Shown here piece after piece: positions 34,179-43,694 of a stretch of DNA of 64,000 nucleotides. A model generated the notes under the pieces. That model was not told the DNA's origin. It ran no database searches and worked only from the letters and a program-made list of their open reading frames with translations. A program made the position numbers and the translations under genes. This DNA is from Ideonella alba (GTDB taxonomy: Bacteria > Pseudomonadota > Gammaproteobacteria > Burkholderiales > Burkholderiaceae_C), in the NCBI RefSeq assembly GCF_018069875.1, contig NZ_JAGQDF010000008.1, positions 185,770 to 249,769 of the forward strand, written 5' to 3'. Numbering within the stretch: the stretch's first letter is position 1; every line of letters begins with the position of its first letter.

Positions 34179-37100
34179 TCAGCCGGCCACCACCGCAATG
34201 CCCTTGAGCTGCCCGGCCTGCGCCGGACCCTGCGGCCGCGGGTAGCGCTGCGGATCCCAGCGGTGCATCAGCTCGGCCTCGCGCGCGCGCGCCAGCGCCA
34301 GGTTGGCCAGCTTCACATGGCCGAAGCCGCGCACCTGCTGCGGCAGAGCGGCGATCTGCTGCGCCAGCGGCAGGCGATCGGCGTTCAGGCCCGCGGCCAG
34401 TTCGTCCAGTCGCTGCTCGAAGGCGCTGATCAACGCCCGTTCCAGGCGACGCTCCTCGGTGCGGCCGAACACATCCAGCGCGCTGCCGCGCAGACCGCGC
34501 AGGCCGGCCAGCACCCGCATCGCGCTGCGCAGCCAGGGGCCCATGACGATCTTGCGCGGCGCCACGCCACCGCGCGGCGGTCGCAGCAGCGGCGGGGCCA
34601 TGTGGAAGGCCAGTTGCAGGTCGCCGTCGAACTGTTCGCGCAGCGCGGCCTCGAAGCCGGGGTCGCTGTACAGGCGCGCCACCTCGTACTCGTCCTTGTA
34701 GCTCATCAGCCGGGCCAGGCTGGTGGCGGCGGTTCGGGTCAGCGGCAGCGCGGGGTCGCGGCCCAGGCCCGCCTCGGCGGCGCGCAGTCGGGTGATGCGG
34801 TCGCGGAAGCGCTCGGCCCAGGCGGGGTTCTGCCAGGCGCTCAGCTGCGCTTGCAGACGGGTCAGCAGCGCGTCCAGCGAGTCGTCCAGCGGCGCGGCGG
34901 CAGGTGCAGCACGCAGCGCCGCCAGCGCCGCGGGATCGGCGGCGGCCAGGCGACCCAGGCCGAAGGCGCGCAGGTTGGCCTCCACCGCCACGCCGTTCAG
35001 GCGGATCGCCTGCGTCAGCGCGCCCAGGCTCACCGGCACCAGACCGCGCTGCCAGGCCCAACCCATCGCCAGGATGTTGCTGGTGACGGTGTCGCCCAGG
35101 AACTCCTCGGCCAGGCTTTGCGCGTCGAAGGTCTCGACGCGCTCGTCGCCGGCCGCGAAGCGCATCTTCTCGAGCAGCGCGTCGATCTGCAGTGACGCAT
35201 CGGGCACGCGCAGCGATTCGGCCACCGGCACCGGGTGGGTGTTGGCCAGGATGCGGGTGCGGCCGTGGCGCACGGTCTGCAGCGCGTCGGCGCTGGCGCC
35301 CACCACCAGGTCGCAGGCCAGCAGGGCGTCGGCCTGCTGGGTGTCGATGCGCACCTGGTGCAGCCGCTCGGGCGTGTCGGCCAGGCGCACGAAGCTCAGC
35401 ACCGAGCCGCCCTTCTGCGCAAAGCCCATGAAGTCGAGCACGCTGGCGCGGTGGCCCTGCAGGTGCGCGGCCATGGCGATCACCGCGCCCACCGTGACCA
35501 CGCCGGTGCCGCCGACGCCGGTGACCAGCAGGTCCCAAGGGCCGGTCCAGGTGTGCGCAGCGGGCTGCGGCAGGGCGGCCACGCGCGCATCGAAGGCGGC
35601 GGGGTCGGATGAGATGGCACCACTGCGCTTGCGCAGCGTGCCGCCGGTGACGCTGACGAAGCTGGGGCAGAAGCCCTTGGCGCAGCTGTAGTCCTTGTTG
35701 CAGGCGGTCTGGTCGATGCGGCGCTTGCGGCCCAGCGGGGTCTCGTGCGGCAGCACGGCCACGCAGTTGCTCTGCACGGTGCAGTCGCCGCAGCCTTCGC
35801 AGACCGCGTCGTAGATGAACAGGCGCTTGGGCGGGTCGGCCAGCTTGCCCTGCTTGCGGCGGCGGCGCTTCTCGGCCGCGCAGGTCTGCTCGTAGATCAG
35901 CACGGTGACACCGGCCACCTCGCGCAACTCGCGCTGCACGGCGTCCAGTGCCTCGCGGGGATGGAACTGGGTGCCGGCGGGGAAGCGGTCCTTGATCGCG
36001 TCGTACTTGCCGATGTCGTCGCTGACCACCACCACCCGCTTCACGCCCTCGCTCTCCACCTGGCGGGCGATCGCGTCCACGGTGATCACGCCATCCACCG
36101 GCTGGCCGCCGGTCATCGCCACCGCGTCGTTGAACAGGATCTTGTAGGTCAGCGTGGCCTTGGCCGCCACCGCCTGGCGGATCGCCAGGTAGCCGGAGTG
36201 GTAATAGGTGCCGTCGCCCAGGTTCTGGAAGACATGTGGTGTCCTGGTGAACATCGCGTGCGAGACCCAGTCCACGCCTTCGCCGCCCATCTGGATCAGG
36301 CCGGCGGTGCTGCGGTCCATCCAGTTGGCCATGAAGTGGCAGCCGATGCCGGCGCGGGCGGTGCTGCCCTCTGGGACCTTGGTGCTGGTGTTGTGCGGGC
36401 AGCCGGCGCAGAAGTAGGGCAGACGCTTGACGCTGTCGCCCACGTTGGACAGCAGCGCCGGCGGCGTGAAGTCATGGACGTGCGGCATCAGGTGGCGCAG
36501 GTGGTTGCGGAAGGTCTCCTGGCGCGGGAAGTGTTCGGCGAACCAGTGCGCGACGATCTCGATCAGGCGCGAGGGGCGCAGCTCGCCCAGCGCCGACACC
36601 AGCGGCTTGCCCTGGCGGTCGTGCTTGCCCACGATCACCGGGCGGGCGTGGGTGGGCGCGTTGTAGAACAGCTCTTTCAGCTGCTGCTCGACGATCGCGC
36701 CCTTCTCCTCGATGACCAGGATCTCCTTCAGGCCACGCGCGAAGTGGCGCAGGCGCGTGGTTTCCAGCGGCCAGGACAGGCCCACCTTGTACAGGCGCAC
36801 GCCGGCCTCGGCCAGCATCGCCGGCGTGATCTCCAGCCGGCGCAGCACCTCCATCAGGTCGTGGTGCGCCTTGCCGCAGGTGACGATGCCCACGGTGGCG
36901 TCCACGCTGGCGATGACCTCGCGGTCGATGGTGTTGACGCGCGCGAAGGCGGCCACCGCGGCCAGCTTGTCGGCCAGGCGCGACTCGATGCGCAGCGAGG
37001 GCAGGTCGGGCCAGCGGTAGTGCAGACCATCGGGCGGCGGCTGGTGGCCGGTCAGCGCGCGCACGGTGTCGGCGTCCACCCAGGCGGCGCGGCGCGCGGC

Positions 37101-37778
37101 GATCAGGTCCAGGTCCACCGTGCCGGCGCTCTCCACCACCTCGGACAGCGCGGTCAACCCCACCCAGGCGCCGCTGTAGCGCGACAGCGCCCAGCCATAC
37201 AGGCCGAACTCGACGATCTCGGCCACATCGGCGGGTGCCACGATCGGCATCTGCCAGCCGATCATCGCGTGCTCGCTCTGGTGCGGCATGCTCGACGAGA
37301 CGCAGCCGTGGTCGTCGCCCGCCACCACCAGCACGCCGCCCAGCGGCGATGAGCCGTAGGCGTTGCCGTGCTTGAGCGCATCGGCCGCGCGGTCCACGCC
37401 CGGGCCCTTGCCGTACCACAGCGCGAACACGCCCTCCACGGTGCGCTCCGGGTCGCTCTGCACCCGCTGCGTGCCCAGCACCTGGGTGGCGGCCAGTTCC
37501 TCGTTGATGGCGGGCACGAAGCGGATGCCCGCGTCCTCCAGCCGCCGGCCGGCCTTCCACACCGCCTGGTCGACCATGCCCAGCGGCGAGCCGCGGTAGC
37601 CGCTGATGAAGCCCGCGGTGTTCAGCCCGGCGGCCGCGTCGGCCTGGCGCTGCATGTGCAACAGCCGCACCAGGGCCTGGGTGCCGCTGAAGAAGACGGT
37701 GCCACGCTCGGCCCACAGGCCGTCGGCGAGCTGGTAGTCGGGGCGGGCGAGGGCGGGGGTGGGCATCGGGTGGTCCAT
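34179..37778 (-). CDS. Indolepyruvate:ferredoxin oxidoreductase, fused alpha-gamma type
   Basis: A 1199-aa thiamine-diphosphate, iron-sulfur enzyme that oxidatively decarboxylates aryl pyruvates (or branched 2-oxoacids) to acyl-CoA with ferredoxin. Order: TPP-binding halves (about 25-650; ADGLWAERGTVFFSGTQAL, GGEGVDWVSHAMFT), a ferredoxin-like Cys cluster near 655-700 (CEGCGDCTVQSNC, CNKDYSCAKGFC), the gamma domain (WDLLVTGVGGTGVVTVGAVI) and a C-terminal family domain. Start 37778 is chosen for the GAGGATCACGCC leader; the longer frame to 38072 lacks a ribosome site. An inverted repeat at 37855-37881 lies upstream. Confidence 0.92.
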   Translation of the reverse strand: MDHPMPTPALARPDYQLADGLWAERGTVFFSGTQALVRLLHMQRQADAAAGLNTAGFISGYRGSPLGMVDQAVWKAGRRLEDAGIRFVPAINEELAATQVLGTQRVQSDPERTVEGVFALWYGKGPGVDRAADALKHGNAYGSSPLGGVLVVAGDDHGCVSSSMPHQSEHAMIGWQMPIVAPADVAEIVEFGLYGWALSRYSGAWVGLTALSEVVESAGTVDLDLIAARRAAWVDADTVRALTGHQPPPDGLHYRWPDLPSLRIESRLADKLAAVAAFARVNTIDREVIASVDATVGIVTCGKAHHDLMEVLRRLEITPAMLAEAGVRLYKVGLSWPLETTRLRHFARGLKEILVIEEKGAIVEQQLKELFYNAPTHARPVIVGKHDRQGKPLVSALGELRPSRLIEIVAHWFAEHFPRQETFRNHLRHLMPHVHDFTPPALLSNVGDSVKRLPYFCAGCPHNTSTKVPEGSTARAGIGCHFMANWMDRSTAGLIQMGGEGVDWVSHAMFTRTPHVFQNLGDGTYYHSGYLAIRQAVAAKATLTYKILFNDAVAMTGGQPVDGVITVDAIARQVESEGVKRVVVVSDDIGKYDAIKDRFPAGTQFHPREALDAVQRELREVAGVTVLIYEQTCAAEKRRRRKQGKLADPPKRLFIYDAVCEGCGDCTVQSNCVAVLPHETPLGRKRRIDQTACNKDYSCAKGFCPSFVSVTGGTLRKRSGAISSDPAAFDARVAALPQPAAHTWTGPWDLLVTGVGGTGVVTVGAVIAMAAHLQGHRASVLDFMGFAQKGGSVLSFVRLADTPERLHQVRIDTQQADALLACDLVVGASADALQTVRHGRTRILANTHPVPVAESLRVPDASLQIDALLEKMRFAAGDERVETFDAQSLAEEFLGDTVTSNILAMGWAWQRGLVPVSLGALTQAIRLNGVAVEANLRAFGLGRLAAADPAALAALRAAPAAAPLDDSLDALLTRLQAQLSAWQNPAWAERFRDRITRLRAAEAGLGRDPALPLTRTAATSLARLMSYKDEYEVARLYSDPGFEAALREQFDGDLQLAFHMAPPLLRPPRGGVAPRKIVMGPWLRSAMRVLAGLRGLRGSALDVFGRTEERRLERALISAFEQRLDELAAGLNADRLPLAQQIAALPQQVRGFGHVKLANLALARAREAELMHRWDPQRYPRPQGPAQAGQLKGIAVVAG

Positions 37779-37854
37779 GGCGTGATCCTCGGGCCTGGGC
37801 AGAGGAATGATCTTCCTGGCTGGTTCGGGGTCAACCCTGGGAAATCGCTGACCC

Positions 37855-37881
37855 GTTCTCCATTTCCTGCGAATGGAGAAC
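37855..37881. promoter_or_regulatory. Inverted repeat GTTCTCCATT-N7-AATGGAGAAC
   Basis: Perfect ten-base arms separated by seven bases, about 77 bases upstream of the indolepyruvate oxidoreductase start and 144 upstream of the antiporter start. The strength suggests an operator. The Lrp/AsnC gene at 40391 is a possible regulator, because amino-acid-responsive Lrp proteins control such oxidoreductases elsewhere; this is an inference. Confidence 0.6.
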
Positions 37882-37963
37882 AGATGTTCTTCATGCTGGG
37901 GTCCTGAGCGGTCTGGATTCCGAATGTGCAGCGCTTCAGGGTAATCCCGATCTGGCAGTGAAT

Positions 37964-37981
37964 TACATTGGTACCAATGTA
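37964..37981. promoter_or_regulatory. 18-bp perfect palindrome TACATTGGT/ACCAATGTA
   Basis: A perfect 18-base palindrome ending 44 bases upstream of the antiporter start. Its core TTGGTACCAA has the TGGT/ACCA arms typical of GntR-family operators, but without their usual spacer. Flanking AA and TT extend the symmetry with one mismatch. It may control the antiporter, the oxidoreductase, or both. Confidence 0.55.
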
Positions 37982-38025
37982 TTTGACTCATCGGACAGGC
38001 CAGCAAAGCCTGGGGACGGAAGCAC

Positions 38026-39210
38026 ATGGACGCGATACCACTGCTGTCATCGCTGACCTGGCCCGTGGCCATCGGGCTGGGCTGGGTCGTGGGCGAACTG
38101 GCCTACCGCGCCTGGGGCGTGCCACGGGTGGCGGCCTACGGCCTGTTGGGATTCCTGCTGGGCGGCACGCAGTTGGGCTGGCTGGGTGATGTGCACCAGC
38201 GCGAACTGCTGTGGCTGGTGCATGTGGCCTTCGGCCTGACGCTGTTCGAGTTCGGCTACCGCATCAACCTGAACTGGCTGCTGCGCAACCCCGGCTTCAC
38301 CGCGCAGGGCGTGATCGAGTCGCTGCTGATCTTTCTGCTGGTGTGGCTGGCCTGCGGCTGGCTGGGCATGGAGCCGCTGCTGTCCTGGATGGTGGCCGCG
38401 CTGGCGGCCAGTGGCTCGCCGGCCGGGCTGATGCGGGTGATCAACGAAGGCCGGGCCTCGGGCATCGTCACCGAACGCGCGCTGCACGGCTCGGCGCTGC
38501 AGTGCGTGATCGCGGTGCTGTTGTTCAAGCTGGCTGCCGGTGCGTGGACGCTCAGCAGCCTGGGCGACTGGGGGCAGGCGCTGTGGAACAGCGGCGCCAT
38601 GCTGCTGGGCTCGGCGGCGCTGGGCGTGGGCTTTGGCGTGCTGCTGCCCTGGCTGATCGACCGCCTGGGCCCGCCGGTGCCCGACACCACGCTGCCCTAT
38701 GCGATCGCCGTGATGCTGCTGGTGTCGGTGACGCTGGCCTGGACGCTGTCGCCGGTGCTGGCCACGCTGGTCTTCGGGCTGGTCGCGCGCCACCGGCGGA
38801 TCGGCCTGACCAGCGCGCAGCGCAACTTCGGCGCGCTGGGCGACGTGATGGCGGTGCTGCTGTTCATCTTCGCCGGGGCGGCGCTGGACATCACCCTGGT
38901 GCTGCAGGGCTGGTGGGTGGGCGTGCTGATCGTGCTGCTGCGCCTGGGGGTGAAGCTGGGCGTGGCCTGGGTGGCCGCGCGCGGTGACGGCCTGGGGCGC
39001 CACAAGGCGATGCTGGCGGGCGTGGCGTCGACCCCGATCTCGGTCTTCGTGATCCTGCTGCTGGAGCAGGCGCGGGTGATGGGTCTGGATGTGCTGGGCA
39101 CGATCGCCCCGCTGGCCGCCGCCACCTGGCTGCTCGAGATCGCCGGCCCTGCGCTGACCCGCTGGGCCCTCAAGCGTGCCCATGAACTGGCCCCGCCCGA
39201 GGGCCGCTGA
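38026..39210 (+). CDS. Cation:proton antiporter (CPA2/KefB-like), without RCK domain
   Basis: A 394-aa membrane protein with about 11-12 hydrophobic segments and the Na/H exchanger fold, e.g. [20 protein letters not shown] and [18 protein letters not shown]. There is no C-terminal RCK/TrkA-N domain, so it is not a full Kef channel. Ion specificity is unknown. It precedes a YbdK ligase gene by 14 bases; a glutathione-related link is possible because Kef systems respond to glutathione, but this is speculation. Confidence 0.82.
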   Translation: MDAIPLLSSLTWPVAIGLGWVVGELAYRAWGVPRVAAYGLLGFLLGGTQLGWLGDVHQRELLWLVHVAFGLTLFEFGYRINLNWLLRNPGFTAQGVIESLLIFLLVWLACGWLGMEPLLSWMVAALAASGSPAGLMRVINEGRASGIVTERALHGSALQCVIAVLLFKLAAGAWTLSSLGDWGQALWNSGAMLLGSAALGVGFGVLLPWLIDRLGPPVPDTTLPYAIAVMLLVSVTLAWTLSPVLATLVFGLVARHRRIGLTSAQRNFGALGDVMAVLLFIFAGAALDITLVLQGWWVGVLIVLLRLGVKLGVAWVAARGDGLGRHKAMLAGVASTPISVFVILLLEQARVMGLDVLGTIAPLAAATWLLEIAGPALTRWALKRAHELAPPEGR

Positions 39211-39224
39211 ACCGGAGCCTGTCC

Positions 39225-40340
39225 ATGCCCCTGCCTCCCTTCGCTGCCTCGCGCGCCCTGAGCCTGGGCGTGGAGCTTGAGCTGCAGCTGGTGAGCCTGA
39301 GCGACCACGACCTGGTCAGCGCCAGCCCCGACATGCTGATGCTGCTGCACCAGGACCCACCGCCCGGCCAGGTGGTCCCCGAAATCACGCAAAGCATGAT
39401 CGAGGTGTCCACCGGCATCCACCACGAGCACGGCAGCCTGCTGCTGGAGCTGCAGCGCATCCGCGACCGGCTGGTGGCGGTGGGCGACCGCATCAACGTG
39501 GGCGTCTGTGGCGGTGGCACCCACCCCTTCCAGCAGTGGAGCGAGCGGCGCATCTTCGACAAGCCGCGCTTCCTGGAGGTGTCCGCGCTGTATGGCTACC
39601 TGGCCAAGCAGTTCACGGTCTTCGGCCAGCATGTGCACGTGGGCTGCGCCAGCGGCGACGATGCGCTGTACCTGCTGCACGCGCTGTCGCGCTACGTGCC
39701 GCATTTCATCGCGCTGTCGGCCTCCTCGCCCTATGTGCAGCGGCACGACACACTGTTCCAGTCATCGCGGCTGAACGCGGTGAATGCCTTTCCGCTCAGC
39801 GGACGCGCACCCTTCGAGCTGTCCTGGCAGGGCTTCGTGGACGGCTACTTCGCGTCGATGGAGCGCACCGGGATCGTGTCCAGCATGAAGGACTTCTACT
39901 GGGACATCCGCCCCAAGCCCGAGTACGGCACGATCGAGCTGCGGGTGTGCGACACGCCGCTGAGCGTGGACCACGCCGCCGCGCTGGCCGCCTACCTGCA
40001 GTGCCTGTGCCTGCACCTGCTGGAGCGGCGCGAACAGCTGCCTCGCGAGAGTGACTACCTGGTGTACGGCTACAACCGCTTCCAGGCCTGCCGTTTCGGT
40101 CTGGACGGCGTGCTGGTCGACCCGCGCGACGCGGTGCAGCGGCCGCTGCGCAATGACATCGCCGACACGCTGGCGCGCCTGCGCACCGACGCCCATGACC
40201 TGGGCGCTATGGCGGCGCTGGACCATCTGGAGCGCGTGCTGGCCGGACCGGGCGACGCCCAGCGTCTGCGCGATCGCGCGCGTCAGGCGGGCTGCGCGGA
40301 GGCCATCGTCGATCTGGCGCTGCAGCAGTTCCGCGCCTGA
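39225..40340 (+). CDS. ybdK: YbdK family carboxylate-amine ligase
   Basis: A 371-aa protein of the glutamate-cysteine ligase type 2 family; E. coli YbdK has weak gamma-glutamylcysteine synthetase activity. [19 protein letters not shown] carries the metal-binding Glu residues; [26 protein letters not shown] and [18 protein letters not shown] are conserved catalytic blocks. The length is typical. It is likely cotranscribed with the antiporter upstream, and has a GGAG-like leader. Confidence 0.9.
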   Translation: MPLPPFAASRALSLGVELELQLVSLSDHDLVSASPDMLMLLHQDPPPGQVVPEITQSMIEVSTGIHHEHGSLLLELQRIRDRLVAVGDRINVGVCGGGTHPFQQWSERRIFDKPRFLEVSALYGYLAKQFTVFGQHVHVGCASGDDALYLLHALSRYVPHFIALSASSPYVQRHDTLFQSSRLNAVNAFPLSGRAPFELSWQGFVDGYFASMERTGIVSSMKDFYWDIRPKPEYGTIELRVCDTPLSVDHAAALAAYLQCLCLHLLERREQLPRESDYLVYGYNRFQACRFGLDGVLVDPRDAVQRPLRNDIADTLARLRTDAHDLGAMAALDHLERVLAGPGDAQRLRDRARQAGCAEAIVDLALQQFRA

Positions 40341-40390
40341 GCGCGTGGCCGGCGCGCCTACACTGTGGCGTCTGAACTCGCCCGATCACC

Positions 40391-40870
40391 GTGGCCCGCA
40401 ACGCTCCCACCCTCGACCGCTACAGCCTGCGCATCCTGGCCGAATTGCAGCGCGACTCGCGGCAGACGGTGCAGCAGCTGGCGGAGCGGGTGGGCCTGTC
40501 GTCCACGCCCTGCTGGAAGCGGGTCAAGGAGATGGAGGCGGCCGGCGTGATCCGCGGCTACACCGCGCTGGTCGACCGCGAGAAGGTGGGGCTGGACCTG
40601 GCGGTGGTGGTGGAGGTCAACCTGGGCGAGCATGCCGAGGCCGTGGTGCAGCGTTTCGAGCAGGCGGTGGCCGCCTGCCCGCAGATCGTGCTCTGCCTGG
40701 CCACCACCGGCCAGAGCGACTACATCATGACCGTGCTGGTGGCCGACGTGGCCTCGTACGAGCGCTTCCTGCACGACACGCTGTTCAAGCTGCCGGGGGT
40801 GGCCCATGTGCGTTCCGCCATCGTGCTCAAGGAGGTCAAGGCCGTCGTGGCCCTGCCGGTGGGGGCTTGA
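40391..40870 (+). CDS. Lrp/AsnC family transcriptional regulator
   Basis: A 159-aa regulator with an N-terminal HTH (LDRYSLRILAELQRDSRQTV, VGLSSTPCWKRVKEMEAAGVI) and a C-terminal RAM ligand domain (VVVEVNLGEHAEAV, GQSDYIMTVLVADVASYERF). A GTG start at 40391 is used because no in-frame ATG precedes the domain. Possible targets are its neighbours, including the aromatic 2-oxoacid oxidoreductase at 34179-37778. The effector amino acid is unknown. Confidence 0.88.
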   Translation: MARNAPTLDRYSLRILAELQRDSRQTVQQLAERVGLSSTPCWKRVKEMEAAGVIRGYTALVDREKVGLDLAVVVEVNLGEHAEAVVQRFEQAVAACPQIVLCLATTGQSDYIMTVLVADVASYERFLHDTLFKLPGVAHVRSAIVLKEVKAVVALPVGA

Positions 40871-40900
40871 TCCGCCGGGTGTGCCGCTGCGCCGCTCGGC

Positions 40901-41458
40901 TCACTCGATGACCAGCTGACGCAGCCAGCGTGCGCCGGGCGTCACCTCGTGGCGCTGCGCCGGCCCGAAGGGCGGCACCTCCAGCCGCGCGGGCGGCGCG
41001 CCGATGGCATTGAGATCCACCGCCTGCGGCTCGCCCACCAGCGTGTCACCCTGCTCGCGCAGTGCAAAGTACAGGCCGTTCCACAGCTTGGCGCCGAACT
41101 CGGCCGGGCTCTTGTGCAGGAACAGCAGGCTGTGCTCCAGCCAGGCCAGCTGGCCCGGCGCCACCGTGCCGGGCTGCGCGTAGGGGTAGGGCACCTGGCA
41201 GCTGATCTCGGGGCCGCCGGGCAGGCACTTGAATTCGCGCATCGACAGGAAGTGGTCGGTGAAGGCCTCGTGGCGCCAGCGGATGCTGAACTGTCGGGTA
41301 TCGCCCGCGGCGGGCGTGAAGGTGATGGTGCCGATCGGGGTGCGCTGGCCATCGCCAGTGACCGCCAGCAGGGTCTTGGTGCCGCTGTAATCGAAGGCCC
41401 AGGCCGCGGGTGCGGCGGCGCTCAGCAGCGCGGCCAGCCAGAACGCAGCGCGGGCCAT
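40901..41458 (-). CDS. Secreted hypothetical protein
   Basis: A 185-aa protein with signal peptide MARAAFWLAALLSAAAPAAWA and mature start FDYSGTKTLLAVTG. The mature chain holds two Cys (EFKCLPGGPEISCQV), probably a disulfide in the periplasm. It resembles uncharacterised secreted proteins with a beta-rich lipocalin-like profile, but I cannot name a family. The start follows the DUF4287 stop by one base, so the two genes are one transcription unit. Upstream in-frame codons lie in that gene. Confidence 0.65.
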   Translation of the reverse strand: MARAAFWLAALLSAAAPAAWAFDYSGTKTLLAVTGDGQRTPIGTITFTPAAGDTRQFSIRWRHEAFTDHFLSMREFKCLPGGPEISCQVPYPYAQPGTVAPGQLAWLEHSLLFLHKSPAEFGAKLWNGLYFALREQGDTLVGEPQAVDLNAIGAPPARLEVPPFGPAQRHEVTPGARWLRQLVIE

Positions 41459-41459
41459 G

Positions 41460-41669
41460 TCAGCGCGCCGCCATGAAGTGGGCCACCAGCGCATTGGCGT
41501 GGCCATGGCCCAGGCCGTGCTGGCTCTTCAGCACCGCCACCAGTTCCATGTGTTTCAACGGTCCGGCCGCGCGCAGCACGCCGAACCAGTGCTCGACCGG
41601 CTGGCCGTAGGTCTTCTCGATCGACGGGAAGTACGACGCGGGACCTTTGACTTTGGCGGTGTCGGGCAT
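41460..41669 (-). CDS. DUF4287 domain protein
   Basis: A 69-aa protein matching the DUF4287 core as I recall it: SYFPSIEKTYGQPVEHWFGV and AVLKSQHGLGHGHANALVAH. The function is unknown; relatives are small cytoplasmic proteins or N-terminal parts of DUF5655 proteins. A GGAGGATTCCG ribosome site precedes the ATG at 41669. It lies 34 bases downstream of the acyltransferase gene. Confidence 0.8.
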   Translation of the reverse strand: MPDTAKVKGPASYFPSIEKTYGQPVEHWFGVLRAAGPLKHMELVAVLKSQHGLGHGHANALVAHFMAAR

Positions 41670-41703
41670 GACGGAATCCTCCAGCGAGGGCCCAAGTATC
41701 GTG

Positions 41704-42789
41704 TCAGCGCAGGCGATCGCGCCAGCGCAGGCCCGGCCGCTCGACCAGCAGGTACATCGCGGCGCCAGCCGCCAGCGCCGCTGCGCCATAGGCGGCAAAG
41801 GCCAGCAGCCCGCGGCCCTGCAGCGCGTCGCCCCCGTGCAGTTGCACCAGGTGATAGGCCGGCTTGTGCACCAGGTACAGGCTGTACGAGATGGCCGCCA
41901 AGGCCCCGGCGCCAGGCACCTGCCAGCGACCGATCAGGCTGTCGCGACCGGCACCGGCGAACACCAGCGCGGCCAGCGCCACCGACAGCAGTGGCCAGCC
42001 GACACTCACCCCGGCCAGGCTGACCCGCTCCTGCAGCACCCAGAAGGCCACCCCCAGGGTGGCCAGTCCTCCCAGCGCCGCGGCGTCGGCCCAGCGCCGT
42101 GCGCGCTGCCACCAGTGGGGCCGGCATTGCTGCACCGCGGCCAGCACCACGCCGCACAGCAGGCCGTCGAGCCGGCACCAACTGGGGTAGTACAGGTCCT
42201 CGAGGAACCAGTTGCGCGTCATCTCCGGGTCGGTGGCCTGCCCGTGCTGGAACAGCGCCGCGCGCAACGCGATGCCGCCCAGCAGCAGCCCCAGCCCCAG
42301 CGCCAACGCGCTGCGCGCCGATCCCCAGCGCCACAGCGCCAGCGCGATCAGCGGGAAGAGGGCGTAGAAATGCTCCTCCACACACAGCGACCAGGCGTGC
42401 GAGAAGGCCTGTCTGGCGTTGTAGTCGATCGACAGATTGACGGTGAAGCTCAGGAACTTCCAGGCCGGCTCCATCCCGGGTGCCTCGCGGAAGTCCGGCC
42501 ATGCCAGGTACAGCGCCAGCGTGGCCAGGTAAGCCGGCAGGATCCGCCAGGCGCGGCGGCGGTAGAAGCCCGTCAGCGACAGCCGCCCATCGCGCCCCAA
42601 CGCCGCCAGCACCTGCCCGCCGATCAGGTAGCCGCTGAGCACGAAGAACAGGTCCACGCCCATCCAGCCGTGGCGCGACAGCCAGGACCAGTCGGGCCCC
42701 AGGCCGCCGACGATCCAGGAGTGGAACAGCATCACCCAGACGATGGCCACGGCGCGCAGCAGGTCAAGTCCGGGCAGGGCGTGGGGCAT
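41704..42789 (-). CDS. Membrane acyltransferase 3 family protein (OafA/YrhL-like)
   Basis: A 361-aa protein with about 10 membrane segments. The N-terminal GLDLLRAVAIVWVMLFHSW carries the essential family His, and GVDLFFVLSGYLIGGQ follows. WSLCVEEHFYALFP is the second hallmark. Such proteins O-acetylate or acylate lipopolysaccharide, capsule, peptidoglycan or exported glycolipids. No glycosyltransferases adjoin it, so the substrate is open. It is divergent from arsR1 and shares its 67-base promoter region, so ArsR binding could affect it too. Confidence 0.88.
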   Translation of the reverse strand: MPHALPGLDLLRAVAIVWVMLFHSWIVGGLGPDWSWLSRHGWMGVDLFFVLSGYLIGGQVLAALGRDGRLSLTGFYRRRAWRILPAYLATLALYLAWPDFREAPGMEPAWKFLSFTVNLSIDYNARQAFSHAWSLCVEEHFYALFPLIALALWRWGSARSALALGLGLLLGGIALRAALFQHGQATDPEMTRNWFLEDLYYPSWCRLDGLLCGVVLAAVQQCRPHWWQRARRWADAAALGGLATLGVAFWVLQERVSLAGVSVGWPLLSVALAALVFAGAGRDSLIGRWQVPGAGALAAISYSLYLVHKPAYHLVQLHGGDALQGRGLLAFAAYGAAALAAGAAMYLLVERPGLRWRDRLR

Positions 42790-42826
42790 GGGCGGCGATT
42801 GTGGCCTCGCCGTGGCCTGTCACCGA

Positions 42827-42847
42827 ATCGTCAAACAGTTTCACGAT
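42827..42847. promoter_or_regulatory. ArsR-type operator of the arsRC-acr3-arsDA operon
   Basis: The 21-base site reads ATCGTCAAA-CAG-TTTCACGAT, a nine-base inverted repeat with one mismatch, as expected for ArsR/SmtB binding. It ends nine bases before the arsR1 ATG and covers the place of a promoter. It also sits 38 bases upstream of the divergent acyltransferase start. Confidence 0.65.
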
Positions 42848-42856
42848 AATGGAAGG

Positions 42857-43177
42857 ATGGAAAACAAAGACGCCGTCCCGCTGCTGGCCGCGCTGGCCCA
42901 GCCCAACCGGCTGGCGGCCTTCCGCGCCCTGGTGGTGGCCGGGCCCGCAGGGCTGACGCCCGGCGTGCTGGCCGAGCAACTGGGCATGCCGGCGGCCACG
43001 CTGTCCTTTCACCTGAAGGCGCTGACCCACGCCGGCCTGGTCGACGCCACCCGCGACGGCCGCCGCCTGATCTACCGCGCCGACTTCAACCGCATGAACG
43101 CGCTGCTGGGCTTTCTCACCGCCAACTGCTGCGGTGGCGTGCCCTGCGCGCTGCCCGCCACGTCCTGCCACTGCTGA
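42857..43177 (+). CDS. arsR: ArsR/SmtB arsenic-responsive repressor 1
   Basis: A 106-aa winged-helix repressor. The HTH core is LTPGVLAEQLGMPAATLSFH with KALTHAGLVDATRDG. The C-terminal Cys cluster NCCGGVPCALPATSCHC (Cys91, 92, 97, 104, 106) matches the class with a C-terminal As(III) site rather than the ELCVCDL site of the plasmid R773 protein. The A-rich leader GGAAGGATGG supplies the ribosome site. It heads the operon and probably represses itself through 42827-42847. Confidence 0.92.
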   Translation: MENKDAVPLLAALAQPNRLAAFRALVVAGPAGLTPGVLAEQLGMPAATLSFHLKALTHAGLVDATRDGRRLIYRADFNRMNALLGFLTANCCGGVPCALPATSCHC

Positions 43178-43180
43178 CCT

Positions 43181-43681
43181 ATGACCACCCACGTCCTGAT
43201 CCTGTGCACCCACAACTCGGCCCGCAGCGTGCTGTCCGAGGGCATGCTCAACCACCTGGCCGCCCAGCGCGGGCTGGATGTGCGGGCCCACAGCGCCGGC
43301 AGCGCGCCCAGCGGCCGCATCAACCCCTATGCGCTGCAGGCGCTGCAGGCCGCCGGCGTGGACACCGCCGGCTACCGCAGCAAGAGCTGGGACGAGTTCA
43401 CCGGCCCCGAGGCGCCGCCGCTGTCCATCGTCATCACGGTGTGCGACAGCGCCGCGGCCGAGACCTGTCCGGTCTTCTTCGGCGGCCCCGGCCAGCAGCC
43501 GCTGAAGGTGCACTGGGGCTACCCCGATCCGTCCAACGCCGCCGAGGCCGACAAGCCGCGCGCCTTTGAGCTGACCCGCCAGGCGATCGGCTACAAGATG
43601 CTGCAGCTGCTGGACCTTCCGCTGGCGACGCTGCCGCGGCCCGAGTTGCAGGCGGCCCTCGAGCGCATTGCGCGCAGCTGA
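43181..43681 (+). CDS. arsC: Arsenate reductase, thioredoxin-coupled LMW-phosphatase type
   Basis: A 166-aa enzyme reducing As(V) to As(III). The P-loop is LCTHNSARSV with Cys9. VCDSAAAETCP supplies Cys88 and Cys95; the three-Cys set with a seven-residue gap matches the pI258/Bacillus thioredoxin-dependent family. It starts three bases after arsR1 and overlaps nothing. The product As(III) is handed to Acr3, helped by ArsA and ArsD. Confidence 0.93.
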   Translation: MTTHVLILCTHNSARSVLSEGMLNHLAAQRGLDVRAHSAGSAPSGRINPYALQALQAAGVDTAGYRSKSWDEFTGPEAPPLSIVITVCDSAAAETCPVFFGGPGQQPLKVHWGYPDPSNAAEADKPRAFELTRQAIGYKMLQLLDLPLATLPRPELQAALERIARS

Positions 43682-43694
43682 GCCGGAGGCCGCG

